Part shown: in pieces, positions 62,622 through 64,000 of the stretch
How positions within the stretch are numbered: the stretch's first letter is position 1
How the letters are laid out: each line of letters opens with the position of its first letter
Assembly (NCBI GenBank): GCA_002307295.1
Contig: DBTY01000020.1
Location: 1-64,000, forward strand
Reading direction: 5' to 3'
DNA: 64,000 nt
Origin: Ignavibacteriales bacterium UBA1304
Lineage (GTDB): Bacteria > Bacteroidota > Ignavibacteria > Ignavibacteriales > Ignavibacteriaceae
Notes under the pieces: generated by a model
The model's input: only the letters and a program-made list of their open reading frames with translations
Told to the model about the DNA's origin: nothing
The model's database searches: none
Position numbers and translations under genes: made by a program

Positions 62622-63904
62622 TGGCAAATAGTCCTTTTTACAATTTATTGCATGCATATGCTTTAGGCAGCCTTAACAACCAGGACGTTAAAGAATTAAA
62701 AAGCTATCTTAAATCCGGCAGCGAATTTGAATGGGCTGAACTTGGCGAATATCAAAATCTTGCCGCTCTGCTTCCATCTATTCTGAATTTAGAAAATCCC
62801 CCGGCTAAGTTGAAAGACAAAGTTGCAAGAAAGCTTTACCGAATAAGAGATGAAAGAAGAAAAACAATAATAGACGAAAGACGGCGGACAAGAGTAATCC
62901 CCCCTTTGGAAGAAGCTCCTGTTATTCCGGCGGTTGAAGAACTGGCGCCTCTTCCCGTAGAAGAAATTTTATCTTCAAATAACCAGGAAGCTGAAAATTC
63001 TTCCGACCCGATTGGGAATATCAGTCAGGAAGACCTTGAGAGCATTATGGCGCAAAGTGAACAACCGCAAGACGTAAACAGCGAAGAGTTTAAACAGGAA
63101 ATTATTAACGACGCAAAAGGATTCAGCCCTGAAGAAATTTCAGAACCTGTAATCCCTGCGCCTGAACCTGAGCTGCCAAATGCAGATCCTGTAGAAGAAC
63201 AGGCTCCTTTAGCCGAAGAAGCGGCAGAAGAAACTCAAACAGTAGCTGAAAACGCTGATTCTGCTGAAGAAAAACAGGAGGCGGTTGCGCCTACTGAAAC
63301 TTCCGAACCTGCGAAAAACCCGATACTTGAAAGATTATCCGGCGGCGATGATGAATCTGCTCTCCCAAAGCCCAGAGGACGCAAAGGTTTATGGAGCATG
63401 GTCATATTTTTACTGCTCGTAGTTATTGCGCTTGGAGCCGCAATATACTTTATCTATAATCAGCTAAACAGAAATAAACGCGAACTGGAAGATTTACGCA
63501 GGCAGGTGAACACAATTTCTATGAGATCAGACGCCGGAGCCGATATTCTTTCAATCGTTACTTCAAAAAATTATAAAACAGCCGATCTTACGCCTGTTAA
63601 ACAAAACGCTTCAGGATATGGCAAAATATTTATGAGCTACGATCTTAAAATAGCTTATTTTGAATATGCCGACATTCCGGAACCGGCGGCAAATAAAACT
63701 TATCATCTGTGGGCAAAAATTGCGGAAGAGTTTATTTCGCTTGGCGAATTTAAACCAAAGGGAACCGTAAATATTGAACCTATCCCAAAACTGCCGGTAA
63801 TTGATAAAGACAAAAGCGTAGCATTTGTCTTAACTCAGGAAAATTCCGGCGGAAACGCAACTGCTCCTTCATCAAATATTTATCTTACCGGAGAAGCAAA
63901 GTAA
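62621..63904 (+). CDS. Membrane-anchored anti-sigma factor, RskA-type
   Basis: A 427-aa protein. The cytoplasmic N-terminal part (~1-75, LLHAYALGSLNNQDVKELKSYL) is the sigma-binding region. Next is a long Glu/Pro/Ala-rich linker (~95-240), one membrane helix (257-279), a short coiled coil (~282-300), and an RskA periplasmic domain (~310-427) with the hallmark TYHLWAKI ... LGEFKP. Stimuli would be sensed outside the membrane and transmitted by proteolysis or conformational change (family knowledge). The linker of ~150 residues is unusually long. It follows the sigma gene with a one-base overlap. Confidence 0.88.
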   Translation: MANSPFYNLLHAYALGSLNNQDVKELKSYLKSGSEFEWAELGEYQNLAALLPSILNLENPPAKLKDKVARKLYRIRDERRKTIIDERRRTRVIPPLEEAPVIPAVEELAPLPVEEILSSNNQEAENSSDPIGNISQEDLESIMAQSEQPQDVNSEEFKQEIINDAKGFSPEEISEPVIPAPEPELPNADPVEEQAPLAEEAAEETQTVAENADSAEEKQEAVAPTETSEPAKNPILERLSGGDDESALPKPRGRKGLWSMVIFLLLVVIALGAAIYFIYNQLNRNKRELEDLRRQVNTISMRSDAGADILSIVTSKNYKTADLTPVKQNASGYGKIFMSYDLKIAYFEYADIPEPAANKTYHLWAKIAEEFISLGEFKPKGTVNIEPIPKLPVIDKDKSVAFVLTQENSGGNATAPSSNIYLTGEAK

Positions 63905-64000
63905 CTATTTAACGTTATGCTCTCTTAACAGCAAAATTACAAGCGCAAAAATCAAAGCAACAGGCCAATAACTAAGTATTATAACCCAGATAGCATAAAA
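63905..64000 (-). CDS. 3' end of a membrane-protein gene (partial)
   Basis: On the minus strand the last 31 codons of a frame enter from beyond the right edge, reading FYAIWVIILSYWPVAL and on to LLLREHNVK and a TAG stop. It is strongly hydrophobic, so it is the final membrane helix plus a short polar tail. The stop abuts the anti-sigma stop, giving convergent genes with no gap. Too short to name. Confidence 0.55.
   Translation of the reverse strand, partial: FYAIWVIILSYWPVALIFALVILLLREHNVK

Overview
The window looks like a chromosomal segment of an AT-rich member of the Bacteroidota/Chlorobiota group, most likely Ignavibacteria-like (inference). Evidence: three secreted proteins end in type IX secretion (T9SS) sorting or FlgD-like domains, two with the YPNP motif typical of Ignavibacteria. 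There is also a PorV/PorQ-family protein, a GWxTD protein, a carboxypeptidase-regulatory-domain TonB receptor, many small outer-membrane barrels, and promoters of the Bacteroidota type (TTTG-N20-TAnnTTTG). I found no tRNA, rRNA, CRISPR array or prophage. Most of the window is ordinary core genome.

Layout. 0-13.7 kb: PBP4-type carboxypeptidase, LOG-family protein, rpsU with an upstream zinc-ribbon gene, flavin reductase, asparaginase, TonB-like protein, GWxTD/TPR protein, a small barrel plus DUF2461 pair, redoxin, M14 peptidase, a lone ECF sigma factor, YbaK deacylase, a 54-aa gene and Ogt. 14.2-14.95 kb: a non-coding hairpin array with a 171-bp tandem repeat. 15-25 kb: tricorn-like protease, a T9SS cargo protein with Asp-box repeats, a second M14 peptidase, rpsT, a GlmU-like protein and a small barrel. 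25.2-26.2 kb: a REP-associated tyrosine transposase (RAYT) gene framed on both sides by its probable REP/BIME hairpins. 26.3-36.8 kb: T9SS cargo protein, then a tight run of TonB receptor, FlgD-like secreted protein, PorV, two barrels and a GHL10 hydrolase. 36.8-41.5 kb: exbB-exbD-uvrB and an amino-acid permease. 41.9-42.7 kb: an accessory-looking two-gene unit containing DUF2335. 43-45.5 kb: pepT and a U32 peptidase-family gene. 45.6-52.6 kb: a complete, tightly packed histidine operon read leftward (hisG-D-C-B-H-A-F-IE). It is preceded by a 25-codon leader ORF with three consecutive His codons, a terminator hairpin and a near-consensus promoter. 52.6-56.5 kb: alaS, a HEAGH membrane protein and a MORN/TonB protein. 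56.7-64 kb: a predicted secreted gluzincin, two lipoproteins, a divergent oxidoreductase/HxlR pair with an operator-like palindrome, and an ECF sigma/RskA-type anti-sigma pair. The 3' end of a membrane-protein gene runs off the right edge.

The most notable structures are the his attenuation leader, the self-contained RAYT/REP unit with a related solitary hairpin 34 kb away, the hairpin array at 14.3-14.9 kb, and a HisB whose extra N-terminal region looks like a shrunken, inactive HAD phosphatase domain. All family assignments are from motif reading alone; no database search was possible.
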